64,000 nt of DNA from Betaproteobacteria bacterium (GCA_016195915.1 JACPYS010000006.1:1-64000); one strand, 5' to 3'. Shown: positions 9,305-20,052, counted from the first letter of the stretch. Numbers and translations: made by a program. The notes: generated from the letters alone by a model not told the origin.

Positions 9305-9817
9305 CTATGTTCGTGCGCGCGACCAATGGCCCGATTTCCCGCCGCGCTTTTCAAGGAGTTGTATACGATCGATGCGCATGCCACGGTCCATCGCCTTGCA
9401 CATGTCGTAGATCGTAAGAAGGCCAACACTTACCGCGGTAAGTGCCTCCATCTCGACGCCCGTTCGCCCGTGGCATTCTGCAGTGGCCACCAGCGTGATG
9501 GCCGAGCGCTCCGCGTCGGGCTGGAACTCGACCGCCACCCGCGTGAGCGCGATCGGGTGTGCCAGCGGGATCAGGTCGGGGGTTCGCTTCGCGGCCTGAA
9601 TTGCAGCAATGCGAGCGACGCCCAGGACATCGCCCTTCCTGGCGCCTCCCGCAAGGACCGCGGTAAACGTCTCGGGCTGCATGAGGATCGAACCGGAGGC
9701 GACGGCGATTCGGCGCGTCTCCCCCTTCGCGCCGACGTCGACCATATGCGCCTGGCCGCGCCGGTCGAAATGGGTCAACTTTCCTGCCACCGCGATTTTC
9801 CTGCGCGCCTTCGCCAT
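9305..9817 (-). CDS. moaC: cyclic pyranopterin monophosphate synthase MoaC
   Basis: [70 protein letters not shown]. Confidence 0.94.
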   Translation of the reverse strand: MAKARRKIAVAGKLTHFDRRGQAHMVDVGAKGETRRIAVASGSILMQPETFTAVLAGGARKGDVLGVARIAAIQAAKRTPDLIPLAHPIALTRVAVEFQPDAERSAITLVATAECHGRTGVEMEALTAVSVGLLTIYDMCKAMDRGMRIDRIQLLEKRGGKSGHWSRART

Positions 9818-9854
9818 AGTCGGAACTCTTCGGCTCGCAAGGTATCATAAAAGG

Positions 9855-11294
9855 ATGCGGTTTCTCACTGTTCTGGTCGTTGCCACGCTCTGCGTTGCGC
9901 CGCGCGCATGGGCGCAGGCGCTGCCCGACCTCGGGGATGCTTCCGGCGGTGTGCTGTCGGCGCGGATGGAGCGGCGCATCGGCGAGAGCATTGCGCGTGA
10001 AATTCGCTACCGCGACCCGAGCTTTCTCGACGACGCCGAGGTCAGCGATTACCTGAATTCGCTCGGTCATCGGCTGGTCGCATTGAGTCCGGGCGCGCGA
10101 CTCGATTTCGAGTTCTTTGCGATCCGTGACTCGGCCATCAACGCATTCGCGCTGCCTGGCGGATTCATTGGCGTGCACACCGGGTTGCTGCTTGCGGCCG
10201 AGTCCGAATCGGAACTCGCCTCCGTGCTCGCGCATGAGATCTCGCACGTCACCCAGCGCCACATCGCGCGCCTGATCGGCGCCGAGCAGCAGATGTCGGT
10301 CCCGACCATGGCGGCGCTCGTGCTCGCGGTGCTTGCCTCGCGCTCACGCCCCGACTTGGCGCAGGGGGCCATGATCGCCTCGCAGGCCGGGGCGCTGCAG
10401 TCGCAGATCAACTACACGCGCGACTTCGAGCGCGAGGCCGACCGGGTCGGATTTGCACTGCTTACGGCGGCCGGTTTCGACGTGAGCGCCATGCCGGTGT
10501 TTTTCGAGAAACTGCAGCGCGCGACGCGGGTGTTCGACGACGGCACGCCGAGCTACCTGAGAACGCACCAGGTGACCACCGAGCGGATCGCCGACGCGCA
10601 GGCTCGCGTGGCGCAAGCGCCGTACCGCCAGCACGCCGACCTCGTCGAGTTCCAACTGGTGCGCGCCAAGCTGCGCGCCGAGACCGGGGAAGCGCGCGAT
10701 GCGGTGACACAATTTTCAACCGCGCTGCGCGACCGGCGCTATGCGGACGAAACGGCCGCGCGTTACGGTCTCGCGAGCGCATTGCTGCGCGAGCGGCGTT
10801 TCAAGGAAGCGGCCGCGGCGGCGATGCAGTTGCGCTCGGCAAGCGTGAAAAGCCCGATGATCGAGTCGCTGGCGGCGCGTACCAGCCAGGCCGCGGGCGA
10901 CGCCAGCAGGGCGTTTGAGATCCTGCGCGCTGCGCGCGAACGGTATCCCCACTCGCGTCCCTTGGCCTACGCCTGGCTTGAAGCGCTGCAGGCGGCCGGC
11001 CGCACGCAGGAAGCGCTGGCCGCAGTCGGCGAGCAACTTCGCGCCTGGCCCCGCGATGCGCGTCTCTACGCGTTTCAGGCGAAGACCTACTCCACGCTCG
11101 GCAAGCGCGCGCTGCAGCACCAGTCACAGGCGGAGTTCTACGCGTTGCAGGGCGTGCTCCCCGCGGCGATCGAGCAGCTTCAACTTGCCCAGGCCGCCGG
11201 CGACGGCAGCTTCTACGAGCTATCTTCGGTGGACGCGCGTCTCAAAGTCCTGCGCGAGGAACACGCGCGCGAAATGCGCGACGCGAAAAAATAA
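9855..11294 (+). CDS. bepA: M48 family metalloprotease with TPR repeats, BepA/YfgC-like
   Basis: Signal peptide, HEISH motif (LAHEISHVTQRHIARL), FEREADRVG, C-terminal TPR. Confidence 0.85.
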   Translation: MRFLTVLVVATLCVAPRAWAQALPDLGDASGGVLSARMERRIGESIAREIRYRDPSFLDDAEVSDYLNSLGHRLVALSPGARLDFEFFAIRDSAINAFALPGGFIGVHTGLLLAAESESELASVLAHEISHVTQRHIARLIGAEQQMSVPTMAALVLAVLASRSRPDLAQGAMIASQAGALQSQINYTRDFEREADRVGFALLTAAGFDVSAMPVFFEKLQRATRVFDDGTPSYLRTHQVTTERIADAQARVAQAPYRQHADLVEFQLVRAKLRAETGEARDAVTQFSTALRDRRYADETAARYGLASALLRERRFKEAAAAAMQLRSASVKSPMIESLAARTSQAAGDASRAFEILRAARERYPHSRPLAYAWLEALQAAGRTQEALAAVGEQLRAWPRDARLYAFQAKTYSTLGKRALQHQSQAEFYALQGVLPAAIEQLQLAQAAGDGSFYELSSVDARLKVLREEHAREMRDAKK

Positions 11295-11309
11295 TCGCCG
11301 CACCGGTTC

Positions 11310-12287
11310 CTAGCGTACTGCGGTTTCCTCGTACGCCTCGTAGAGCAGATCAAAGGTCTTTTCTGTCTCGCGCAGCAGTTCGTCGTCGTTGGCGCAACGC
11401 GCCACTGCGCCCTGCAGCAGAGTCTGCACCCCGGCAGCCTCGGCCACCGGAGCGCCGCGAACCTCGAGGAAGTGCACGATGCCGGCGATCTTGGCGAGCG
11501 CGGCATTCCGCGCGAGCGAAAGCCGCGTCAGCATCTCCTCGTAGGTGACGCGCGTTTCGCTATTGCGGAAATTTGCGCCTTCGAAGCCAAAACTGATCGC
11601 GCCCGCAGGGCACTCCTGGCCCTTGTCGAGCCAGACCATCTCGGCCTCCGGATCGATGAATCGCCGGATCAGCCACGCGCATGCGAGCCGGTCGGCCCAG
11701 AGCGGGTGCCGGGTGGCCCAAACGCGGCCGAGCATCGGTTCGCCGGGCGCAATCCCCGTTGCCGTCTGAGCCGGAAAGAGCAGTTTTCGCACTTCCGTTT
11801 CGGCATCTCGCAGCGCTTCTTGCGCATGATCGCGCGCTTCACTGGGGAAGAAATCCATCCCCGCAATCGCCTCGAATTCGCGGCGCTGCTTGTGCAGCAC
11901 CCGCGATATCGCGCTCGGATCGGCGACACCGTAACCGACCTTCAGGCTCGCGATGGTGCGGATCAGGCCCTCGTAGCGGGCTGTGCGGTCGAATAGCTGC
12001 CGAAACGCTTCCTGTTGCGCCGCGTTCATGGGGGTCGCCAGCAGTACGTGGGCGTAGCCGCCATTCTTCTGGACATAGTCCGCGAGTCCCTCCACCGCCT
12101 GGCGATTGCCCGGGGTATCCGGCAGAAAAAACGCGCCTTCGCGGATCACGGCGGCACCAAGCGATTCCAAAGTGCGCAGCGCCCGTATGCGGGCGTTGGG
12201 ATCCTCGGTCGGAAGATTGGCGATCAGGCAGAGCCAGGCCGTCGGCGTGTTTGCAGCAGAGGCGTGACTTTTTGTCGGATCGGTCAT
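11310..12287 (-). CDS. chrB: chromate resistance ChrB-domain protein
   Basis: WATRHPLWADRLACAWLIRRFIDPEAEMVWLDKGQECPAGAISFGFEGANF matches ChrB C-terminal domain; start set at MTDPTKSH. Confidence 0.8.
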   Translation of the reverse strand: MTDPTKSHASAANTPTAWLCLIANLPTEDPNARIRALRTLESLGAAVIREGAFFLPDTPGNRQAVEGLADYVQKNGGYAHVLLATPMNAAQQEAFRQLFDRTARYEGLIRTIASLKVGYGVADPSAISRVLHKQRREFEAIAGMDFFPSEARDHAQEALRDAETEVRKLLFPAQTATGIAPGEPMLGRVWATRHPLWADRLACAWLIRRFIDPEAEMVWLDKGQECPAGAISFGFEGANFRNSETRVTYEEMLTRLSLARNAALAKIAGIVHFLEVRGAPVAEAAGVQTLLQGAVARCANDDELLRETEKTFDLLYEAYEETAVR

Positions 12288-12486
12288 CGGTGGGCCGCAG
12301 GCTCCGGAAGAAAATCGAACGCGGCGCAATCGCCATTCTCGCCGACACTGCCCGCGGCCGCAACGATGAGCCGCGTTTATCAGGCGATCAGCAATTCGGT
12401 CTGGCAAGCCGACGGGCTGGCATGTTAGCGTCCACACCGGGTCGATTGCATGTAAACAAGGCCTTATCCGGCGCTCATTGGACATT

Positions 12487-13704
12487 ATGGCTGGACTTCC
12501 TGCTCCACACGGGGGCCGAGGACTGCGTCCTCTGCTCCTCTCGGGCGACGCGCTGCGCGAGCAAGCGCGGCGCGCCGCGTCGTTGCCCAGGGTAACTGTC
12601 TCGTCGCGCGAGAAGGGCGACCTGATCATGCTCGGAATCGGCTGATTCACGCCGCTCGCCGGATTCATGGGGCAGGTCGATTGGAAGGGCGTATGCGACG
12701 CAATGCGTACATCCGATGGCGTGTTCTGGCCGATGCCGATTACGCTCTCGACCGACCGCGTGACTGCCGGCGGCATCAAGCCGAACTCCGAAGTGGCGCT
12801 GGTGGACGCCGATAACGGCGAAACCATGGCGACCATGAAGGTGGCCGAAAAATACTCGATCGACAAGGCGCACGAATGCAAGTCGGTGTTTCGCACCACT
12901 GATGCGGAACACCCCGGCGTGAAGATGGTGATGGAGCAGGGCGAGGTGAATCTTGCCGGTCCGCTCAAGGTGCTCTCTCAGGGCGGTTTTCCCGAACGCT
13001 ATCCCGGGCTGTACATGACGCCTGCCGAAACGCGCGCGACCTTCGAGAAAATGGGCTGGTCGAAGGTGGCCGCTTTCCAAACGCGCAACCCCATGCACCG
13101 GTCGCACGAATATCTCGCCAAAGTGGCGATCGAAATCTGCGACGGCGTACTGGTGCACTCCCTGCTCGGCAACCTCAAGCCTGGCGACATACCCGCCGAG
13201 GTCCGCACGCGCACGATCTCGACGCTGATAGAAAAATACTTCGCCCCCAATACCGTTGTGCAGTCGGGCTATCCGCTCGACATGCGCTATGCCGGCCCGC
13301 GCGAGGCGCTGCTGCACGCGGTGTTCCGCCAGAATTACGGCTGCGCCTACCAGATACTCGGCCGCGATCACGCCGGCGTCGGCAGCTATTACGGCCCCTT
13401 CGACGCGCACCGCATATTCGACGAAATACCCGCCGACGCGCTCGAAATCCGGCCGATGAAGATTGACTGGACCTTCTGGTGCTACATCTGCGGCGGGATG
13501 GCCACGGCGCGCACCTGTCCGCACGAAGACAAGGACCGGCTGCTGGTTTCGGGCACGAAACTGCGCAAGGCGCTGTCCGAGGGTGAACAGGTGGCGGCCG
13601 AGTTCAGCCGGCCCGAGGTATTGCAGATTCTGCGCGAGCATTACCAGGGGCTCGAAGCGCACGAGCGCGTCGAAGTGAAGCTTTCCGGGCATTCCGCCCG
13701 CTGA
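12487..13704 (+). pseudogene. sat: sulfate adenylyltransferase (dissimilatory Sat) interrupted by in-frame TGA at 12643-12645
   Basis: Reading frame from ATG 12487: [65 protein letters not shown]...; downstream frame intact to 13704 with [13 protein letters not shown]. Could be a real nonsense mutation or a sequence error. Confidence 0.85.
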
Positions 13705-13722
13705 TTTTTCCAAGGAGAAACC

Positions 13723-14190
13723 ATGCCGACATTCGTTCGGACCGACAAGTGCGATGGCTGCAAAGGGCAGGACAAGACTGCCTGCATGTACATCTGCCCG
13801 CACGACCTGATGATGCTGGACAAGGACGGCTCGGTCACCGGCCACGCGATGAAGGCCTACAACCAGGAGCCGGAGCAATGCTGGGAGTGCTACTCCTGCG
13901 TCAAGATCTGCCCGCAGCAGGCGATCGAGGTGCGCCACTATGCGGACGTGGTGCCGATGGGCGCCTCGGTGCAGCCGCTGCGCGGCTCCGACTCGATCAT
14001 GTGGACCATCAAGTTCCGCAACGGCACCGTGAAGCGTTTCAAGTTTCCGATCCGCACCACGCCGGAGGGTTCGGCGGATCCCTACGGCGGCAAACCGGAA
14101 GCCAGCATGGCGGACTTCGACAACCACGCGGTCCTGTTCACGAAGGATACGCACAAGGTCGACATGAGCCAGTTCATCGCGGCGAAATAG
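13723..14190 (+). CDS. aprB: adenylylsulfate reductase beta subunit
   Basis: MPTFVRTDKCDGCKGQDKTACMYICPHDLMMLD...CWECYSCVKICPQQAIEVRHYADVVPMG. Confidence 0.96.
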   Translation: MPTFVRTDKCDGCKGQDKTACMYICPHDLMMLDKDGSVTGHAMKAYNQEPEQCWECYSCVKICPQQAIEVRHYADVVPMGASVQPLRGSDSIMWTIKFRNGTVKRFKFPIRTTPEGSADPYGGKPEASMADFDNHAVLFTKDTHKVDMSQFIAAK

Positions 14191-14259
14191 GCAATCACGC
14201 AAACATCGAGCGGGCAGACGCCACCGGGTTTGGCGGGTCCGCACTGAAAGGAAAGAGAA

Positions 14260-16176
14260 ATGGCTGAATACGGTTTTGGCAATCCTGAAATCATCGAAGA
14301 AGAGGTCGACATCCTGATCATCGGCGGCGGCATGGCCGCCTGCGGCGCGGCCTTCGAGATCGGCAAGTGGAACAAGGCGGCCGGCGCCAACCTGAAAATC
14401 AAGCTGGTGGACAAGGCGGCGATGAGCCGCTCGGGCGCGGTGGCTCAGGGGCTGTCGGCGATCAACACCTACATCGGCGAGAACGACCCCGCCGACTACG
14501 TGCGCTACGTAAGAAACGACCTGATGGGCATCATCCGCGAGGACCTGGTGTACGACGTCGGCCGGCACGTGGATGATTCGGTGCACAACTTCGAGGACTG
14601 GGTCCTGCCGGTCTGGAAAGCCAAGGGCGACGAGGACAAGCCGCTGCGTCAGGGCGGCAAGCCGGTGCGCTCGGGCAAGTGGCAGATCATGATCAACGGC
14701 GAGTCCTACAAGTGGATCGTGGCCGAGGCCGCCAAGAAGGCGATCGGAATGGAGAACGTACAGGAGCGCGTGTTCATCGTGCGCCTGATCAACGACAAGA
14801 ACGATCCCACGCGGGTCGCCGCGGCGGCCGGCTTCTCGGTGCGCGATCACAAGCTCTACCTCTACAAATTCAAGTGCTGCCTGCTGGTGTGCGGCGGCGC
14901 GGTGAACGTGTTCCGCCCCCGATCGATCGGCGAGGGCGTGGGCCGCGCGTGGTACCCGGTGTGGAATGCGGGATCCACCTATTCGATGGCGGCGGAAGCC
15001 GGCGCCGAGATGACGATGATGGAGAACCGATTCGTTCCGGCGCGCTTCAAGGACGGCTACGGACCGGTGGGTGCATGGTTCCTGCTGTTCAAGGCGCAGG
15101 TGATGAACGGCTTCGGCGAGGACTACAACAAGCTGCGCGGCGACACCATCAAGGACGAGAAGCGTTTCGGCAAATACGGGCAGGGCGTGCCGGGCACCTG
15201 CCTCCGGAACCACATCATGCTGGAAGAAATGATCGCCGGCCGCGGCCCGATCATGATGGACACGCCGGGCGCAATGGCCAAGCTCGCCGAGAAGATGACG
15301 CCGAAGGAAGTCAAGCACCTCGAAGCCGAGGCCTGGGAGGACTTTCTCGACATGACCATCTCCCAGTGCGGCATCTGGGCGGGCGAGAACATCGAGCCGG
15401 ACAAAAGCCCGTCCGAGATCATGCCGACCGAGCCGTACCTGCTGGGCTCGCATTCGGGCTGTGCCGGCATCTGGGTGTCGGGACCGACCGATCTGCCCGG
15501 CGTGCCGAAGGAGTGGAGCTGGGGCTATCGTTCGATGACCACCGTGAAGGGATTGTTCACTTCGGGCGACGGCGTGGGCGCCTCCGGCCACAAGTTCTCT
15601 TCGGGCTCGTTCGCGGAAGGGCGCATCGCGGCGAAGGCGATGGTGAAATTCGCAATCGACAACAAGGACTGGAAGCCAGCGCTCGAGCGCAGCACCAAGG
15701 ATCTGGTCGAGGAAATCTACCGGCCGGTTCGAACCTTCCTCGAGCACAAGGACTACACCACCGCGATCGACATCAACCCGCATTACATCACACCGAAGAT
15801 GCTGCAGTACCGCCTGCAGAAGCTGATGGACGAATATGTGGCGGGTGTCGGTACGTTCTACCGCACCAACGGCAAATTGCTCGAAATGGCCGAGAAGAAG
15901 CTCGAAATGCTGAAGGAGGATTCGCTCAAGATGCGCGCCAAGGACCTGCACGAACTGATGCGCGCATGGGAGAACTACCACCGGATCATCGCGGCGGAAG
16001 CACACATGAAGCACATCCAGTTCCGCACCGAGACCCGCTATCCGGGTTTCTATTACCGGATGGACTACAACTTCATCGACGACGAGAACTGGAAATGCTT
16101 CACCAACTCGACCTACGACCGGCATACCGGCAAGTGGGCGCTGAAGAAGGTGCCGTACGTTCAGGTGATCAAGTAG
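14260..16176 (+). CDS. aprA: adenylylsulfate reductase alpha subunit
   Basis: FAD-binding N-terminus (EEVDILIIGGGMAACGAAFE), SRSGAVAQGLSAINTYIG, adjacent to aprB. Confidence 0.97.
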   Translation: MAEYGFGNPEIIEEEVDILIIGGGMAACGAAFEIGKWNKAAGANLKIKLVDKAAMSRSGAVAQGLSAINTYIGENDPADYVRYVRNDLMGIIREDLVYDVGRHVDDSVHNFEDWVLPVWKAKGDEDKPLRQGGKPVRSGKWQIMINGESYKWIVAEAAKKAIGMENVQERVFIVRLINDKNDPTRVAAAAGFSVRDHKLYLYKFKCCLLVCGGAVNVFRPRSIGEGVGRAWYPVWNAGSTYSMAAEAGAEMTMMENRFVPARFKDGYGPVGAWFLLFKAQVMNGFGEDYNKLRGDTIKDEKRFGKYGQGVPGTCLRNHIMLEEMIAGRGPIMMDTPGAMAKLAEKMTPKEVKHLEAEAWEDFLDMTISQCGIWAGENIEPDKSPSEIMPTEPYLLGSHSGCAGIWVSGPTDLPGVPKEWSWGYRSMTTVKGLFTSGDGVGASGHKFSSGSFAEGRIAAKAMVKFAIDNKDWKPALERSTKDLVEEIYRPVRTFLEHKDYTTAIDINPHYITPKMLQYRLQKLMDEYVAGVGTFYRTNGKLLEMAEKKLEMLKEDSLKMRAKDLHELMRAWENYHRIIAAEAHMKHIQFRTETRYPGFYYRMDYNFIDDENWKCFTNSTYDRHTGKWALKKVPYVQVIK

Positions 16177-16242
16177 CTCACGTCGTCCCCGCGCCGGAAC
16201 GTCAACCCCGAGTGAATTGATCGAGGGCGGGGACCCATCTCG

Positions 16243-16280
16243 AACCCCCGTCCGGGCGACCGCGCGGGGGTTTCATTTTT
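16243..16280. terminator. terminator downstream of aprA
   Basis: AACCCCCG ... CGGGGGTT stem followed by tcattttt. Confidence 0.6.
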
Positions 16281-16417
16281 CGGACACTCCCCGGCCTGCA
16301 GCCTCAATGGCCGAGGAGAATCAGAACATCGAACCGCGATTGATCGAGTTCTCGGGAACCACCTGTAGCACATTCCGGTGCCCGACGAGTTTCCCGCTAT
16401 TGTAGAAGCGGAAGATG

Positions 16418-16810
16418 TCAATGCCCGCTCAGTCCCTGTCGCCTGGCATCCACGCTGAAAACGCCCGCTCCGTGCACGTACAGAAGAAGCAGCCCGCCGG
16501 CCATCGCGAAGTTCTTCATGTAATTGATCATCTGCATCTGGTTGCCGAAGTCATTGTGGAAAATGACCGCCCCAACGACGCAGAACCCGGCCAAGGCCAG
16601 CGCAGTCCAGCGCGTGAGGAAACCGGCCACAAGCGCCAGGCCGCCACCGATCTCGAGTGCAATCACCAGCGGGAGCAGGGCGCCGGGCACGCCCATGGCG
16701 GCCATGTAGCCCTGCGTCGCTGCGTAGCCGGCGCCGAGTTTGCCCACTCCGGATATCAAGAAAATATGCGCGAGCAGAATCCGTGCGACCAGCACGATGG
16801 CATTGTTCAT
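16418..16810 (-). CDS. DoxX family membrane protein
   Basis: MNNAIVLVARILLAHIFLISGVGKLGAGYAATQGYMAAMGVP, 4-TM DoxX signature. Confidence 0.88.
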   Translation of the reverse strand: MNNAIVLVARILLAHIFLISGVGKLGAGYAATQGYMAAMGVPGALLPLVIALEIGGGLALVAGFLTRWTALALAGFCVVGAVIFHNDFGNQMQMINYMKNFAMAGGLLLLYVHGAGVFSVDARRQGLSGH

Positions 16811-16913
16811 GAAACCCTCCTTTCGAGACGATGGACGGAGCGGCTTGCCGTGCCAAATGGCCCGATGTCGCGGGCGCGGGCCTTCAATGCAACGACGGTC
16901 GCCACGGTGTCGC

Positions 16914-17513
16914 TTACTTGGACTCGGGATATAGCCACTTCTTGAACAAGCGTGTCAACCTTGGACCCACGATGTAACTTATCGTAGGGACGACCAGCGC
17001 CGTGTTCGCGGCAATCGCCAGCACCACAGGCGTATCGAGCGGAAGAATCCAGCGCAGGACTTGTTCGTAGAGGAACACCAGGGGAAAGATTCCGAGCCAG
17101 GTCACCACGGTCATGCGCCCGCGCGAGGGCGATTGCGCGGCCCCCTGCGCGCGAAGCGTGAACCAGGTCTCCAGGCCGGTGAGGACTTCGCGACGCGGCT
17201 CGCCCTGGGTATAGCGGTTCGCGGTTTCCACCAGCCGGCGCTGCTCGCCGGATTCCTCCCATGCGCCCAGGTGCTCGCAGGTATCGAACCGGTAAACCAT
17301 GCGGAAACCCGGCTGGCCCGGGGGCGATGGCCGCGTCACAGTAACTCCAAGATGTCCGGGAAACCGCGTTGCCGCGGCGATCAGCTCCTTGATCGCTTGC
17401 TCGAGCCGCGCTTCCATCCCCGGGCGCGGAATCCTGTCGATGATCTTCGTGACTCCGGTTGAATCCTTCACGGGGAACCCTTTCGCAATGCGGCGGAGAT
17501 GAGGCCTCCGCAT
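16914..17513 (-). CDS. antibiotic biosynthesis monooxygenase (ABM) domain protein with C-terminal TM helices
   Basis: KIIDRIPRPGMEARLEQAIKELIAAATRFPGHLGVTVTRP; C-terminal TM region WLGIFPLVFLYEQVLRWILPLDTPVVLAIAANTALVVP; start uncertain (ORF extends to 17588). Confidence 0.75.
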   Translation of the reverse strand: MRRPHLRRIAKGFPVKDSTGVTKIIDRIPRPGMEARLEQAIKELIAAATRFPGHLGVTVTRPSPPGQPGFRMVYRFDTCEHLGAWEESGEQRRLVETANRYTQGEPRREVLTGLETWFTLRAQGAAQSPSRGRMTVVTWLGIFPLVFLYEQVLRWILPLDTPVVLAIAANTALVVPTISYIVGPRLTRLFKKWLYPESK

Positions 17514-17538
17514 GGAGTCGATCGCATAACGCGTTCCT

Positions 17539-19371
17539 CTAGAAGACCCAGCAGGAGCATCCCAGTGCTCCCCAAAAGGGCCGCTCATCGGAAACGGCCG
17601 GCCCGCTCAGCCAAGCACGCGCGTGGTCATGGCCGTGCACGACGCAAGCTGCTCGCTGTACTGCATAGCTGTGCTGGTAGCCGCCGTACGCGTTGACCGG
17701 CGACCAGGCCGGGGACGCCTTGGGAAGCGCCGGCGCGAGCCCCTTGAACGAATCGTCCCCATGAACGATCCTGCCGCCGACCACGGTCAGCACGGAGGTG
17801 ATGTCCTTGATCTCTTGCTCTGGAATGCCGAAGAAGTCCTTCGACAGAACGGCAAGGTCGGCAAGCTGTCCTGCCTTGATCCGGCCTTTCCGATCCTCAT
17901 CGTTCGAGAACCAGCTGCTGCCGACGGTCCAGAGGCGCAGCGCGGTCTCGCGGTCGAGCAGATTGTCAAGAGCGTACATCTTGTACCCGCCGACGGTGTT
18001 CCCGGTCACCATCCAGTAAAGCGAAACCCAGGGGTTGTAGCTCGCCACGCGCGTCGCATCCGTGCCGCCTCCCACCGGGATGCCGGCGTCGAGCATGCGC
18101 CGGATCGGGGGCGTGTGGCGCGTCGCCGAATTTCCGTACCGCTCGGCAAAGTACTCGCCCTGGTACGCCATGCGGTGCTGGATCGCGATACCGCCGCCGA
18201 GCGCCTTGACCCGGTCGATGCTGCGCGGGCTGATGGTTTCGGCGTGATCGAAAAACCAGTGCAGCCCCGCGAACGGAATCTCCCGATTGACGCTCTCGAA
18301 GACGTCGAGCGCACGCGCGATCGTTTCCTCGTAGGTCGCATGGAGCCGGAACGGCCAGCGATTCTGGACAAGGTGCCGCACCACGGCCTCCAGGCCCGGC
18401 TCCATGCTGGAAGGCATGTCCGGTCGCGCTTGCTGAAAATCCTCGAAGTCGGCAGCGGAGTAGACGAGCATTTCGCCGGCGCCGTTATGCCGGTACATGT
18501 CCTCGCCCGAAAGCGGAGAGAGCATGGCGCTCCAGCGCTGGAAGTCCGCGAGCTCGCCCCCGTTCTTCTGCGTAAACAGGTTGTACGCAATTCGCACGGT
18601 GAGCTCGCCGTCTTTCGCGAGCTTCTGGATGATCTCGTAGTCCTCCGGGTAGTTCTGAAAGCCGCCGCCGGCGTCGATGACAGAGGTGAGGCCCAGGCGG
18701 TTCAGCTCGCGCATGAAGAGCCGCGTCGAGTTCACCTGGTCATCGGGCGAGAGCTTCGGACCCTTGGCCAGGGTCGCATAAAGAATCAGCGCGTTCGGCG
18801 CGGCGATGAGCAGGCCGTTGGGATCGCCCTGCGCATCCCGCTGGATGACGCCACCCGGAGGATCTGGCGTGTCCTTGGTGTAACCGACCGCCCGCAAGGC
18901 GGCGCGATTGAGCAGAGCGCGATCGTACAAGTGCAGGATGAACACCGGCGTATCCGGCGCGACCTGGTTGATTTCTTCCAGCGTGGGCAGGCGCCGCTCC
19001 GCAAATTGATGAGCGCTAAAGCCGCCGACGACGCGCACCCACTGAGGCGCCGGCGTGCGGTGTACCTGCGCCTTGAGCATCGCCATCGCGTCGGCCAGCG
19101 ACCGCACGCCGTCCCAGCGCAGCTCGAGGTTGTAGCTAAGCCCGCCGCGGATCAGATGCATGTGGCTGTCATGTAGCCCAGGAATGCCCCGGCGTTTTCC
19201 CAAGTCGATGATGGTCGTGCCGGGGGTGGCGCACCGCCGGATCTCTTCGTCGGATCCGGTGGCGGCAAACCGCCCGTTTTCCATCAATACGGCGCTTGCC
19301 TCGGGGTTCGAGCGGTCCAGGGTGGAGATCCGGCCATTCACCAGCGCGATCGGCGTTGCGGAGGAAATCAT
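17539..19371 (-). CDS. amidohydrolase (YtcJ-like)
   Basis: IPGLHDSHMHLIRGGL, HWFFDHAETISPRSIDRVKALGGGIAIQHRM, GGGTDATRVASYNPWVSLYWMVTG. Confidence 0.88.
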   Translation of the reverse strand: MISSATPIALVNGRISTLDRSNPEASAVLMENGRFAATGSDEEIRRCATPGTTIIDLGKRRGIPGLHDSHMHLIRGGLSYNLELRWDGVRSLADAMAMLKAQVHRTPAPQWVRVVGGFSAHQFAERRLPTLEEINQVAPDTPVFILHLYDRALLNRAALRAVGYTKDTPDPPGGVIQRDAQGDPNGLLIAAPNALILYATLAKGPKLSPDDQVNSTRLFMRELNRLGLTSVIDAGGGFQNYPEDYEIIQKLAKDGELTVRIAYNLFTQKNGGELADFQRWSAMLSPLSGEDMYRHNGAGEMLVYSAADFEDFQQARPDMPSSMEPGLEAVVRHLVQNRWPFRLHATYEETIARALDVFESVNREIPFAGLHWFFDHAETISPRSIDRVKALGGGIAIQHRMAYQGEYFAERYGNSATRHTPPIRRMLDAGIPVGGGTDATRVASYNPWVSLYWMVTGNTVGGYKMYALDNLLDRETALRLWTVGSSWFSNDEDRKGRIKAGQLADLAVLSKDFFGIPEQEIKDITSVLTVVGGRIVHGDDSFKGLAPALPKASPAWSPVNAYGGYQHSYAVQRAACVVHGHDHARAWLSGPAVSDERPFWGALGCSCWVF

Positions 19372-19398
19372 GGGCGCTCCCTCAAGTTTCGCTGCAAG

Positions 19399-20052
19399 TC
19401 AGGCTGACTTACGCGACTGCGGCTGCTTGTGCACCATCGTGTAGGCGTACTCGACGCCGCTGCCGTAGCCGCCGCTGTGCTCCTTCACGATCGCGAGCGT
19501 GTCGTTGTAGGTGTCCTTGCGCGACCAGTCGCGCTGCAGCTCGAGCAGATATTGCTGCCAGGTGATGGGCACAGCCCCTGCCTGAATCATGCGCTGGACC
19601 GCCATGCCGTGCGCCGACTGCGAGGTCCCGCCGGAAGCGTCCTCGACGAAATACACCTCGTATCCGTCTTTGAGCGCTTCCAGTACCGGCATCGTAATGC
19701 AGACTTCCGTCCATAGCCCCGCGAACACGATCTTCGGGCGTCCGAGGCGCTTCACCTCCGCCTTGATACGCTGGTCGTCCCAGGTATTCATGCTCGAGCG
19801 CTCGAAAATCTTGTTCTTCGAAAGAACGTCGATAAGCTCGGGGAAGATGTAGCCACTGAAGCTTTCGGTTTCTACCGACGTTAGGACGGTCGGCACCTTG
19901 AATGCCGTCGCCGATTTGGCCAGCGCAACGGCATTGTTTTTCAAGAGCTGGCGGTCGATGCTCATTACTCCAAACAGCATTTGCGGCTGGTAGTCGATCA
20001 GCACGAGCACGTTGTTGGCCGGCGTGAGCAGTTCATGTTTTGCGTTTGACAT
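19399..20052 (-). CDS. isochorismatase-family hydrolase
   Basis: NNVLVLIDYQPQMLFGV, IVFAGLWTEVCITMPVLEALKDGYEVYFVEDASGGTS. Confidence 0.9.
   Translation of the reverse strand: MSNAKHELLTPANNVLVLIDYQPQMLFGVMSIDRQLLKNNAVALAKSATAFKVPTVLTSVETESFSGYIFPELIDVLSKNKIFERSSMNTWDDQRIKAEVKRLGRPKIVFAGLWTEVCITMPVLEALKDGYEVYFVEDASGGTSQSAHGMAVQRMIQAGAVPITWQQYLLELQRDWSRKDTYNDTLAIVKEHSGGYGSGVEYAYTMVHKQPQSRKSA

Noticed and set aside
12643-12645. TGA in sat as selenocysteine or recoded codon
   Set aside because: Sat has Gly at this position, one base change explains it, and TGA is used as a normal stop by neighbouring genes
12475-16125. 1216-aa minus-strand ORF
   Set aside because: Shadow ORF antisense to sat-aprB-aprA in GC-rich DNA; low-complexity His/Arg/Val-rich translation with no recognisable family
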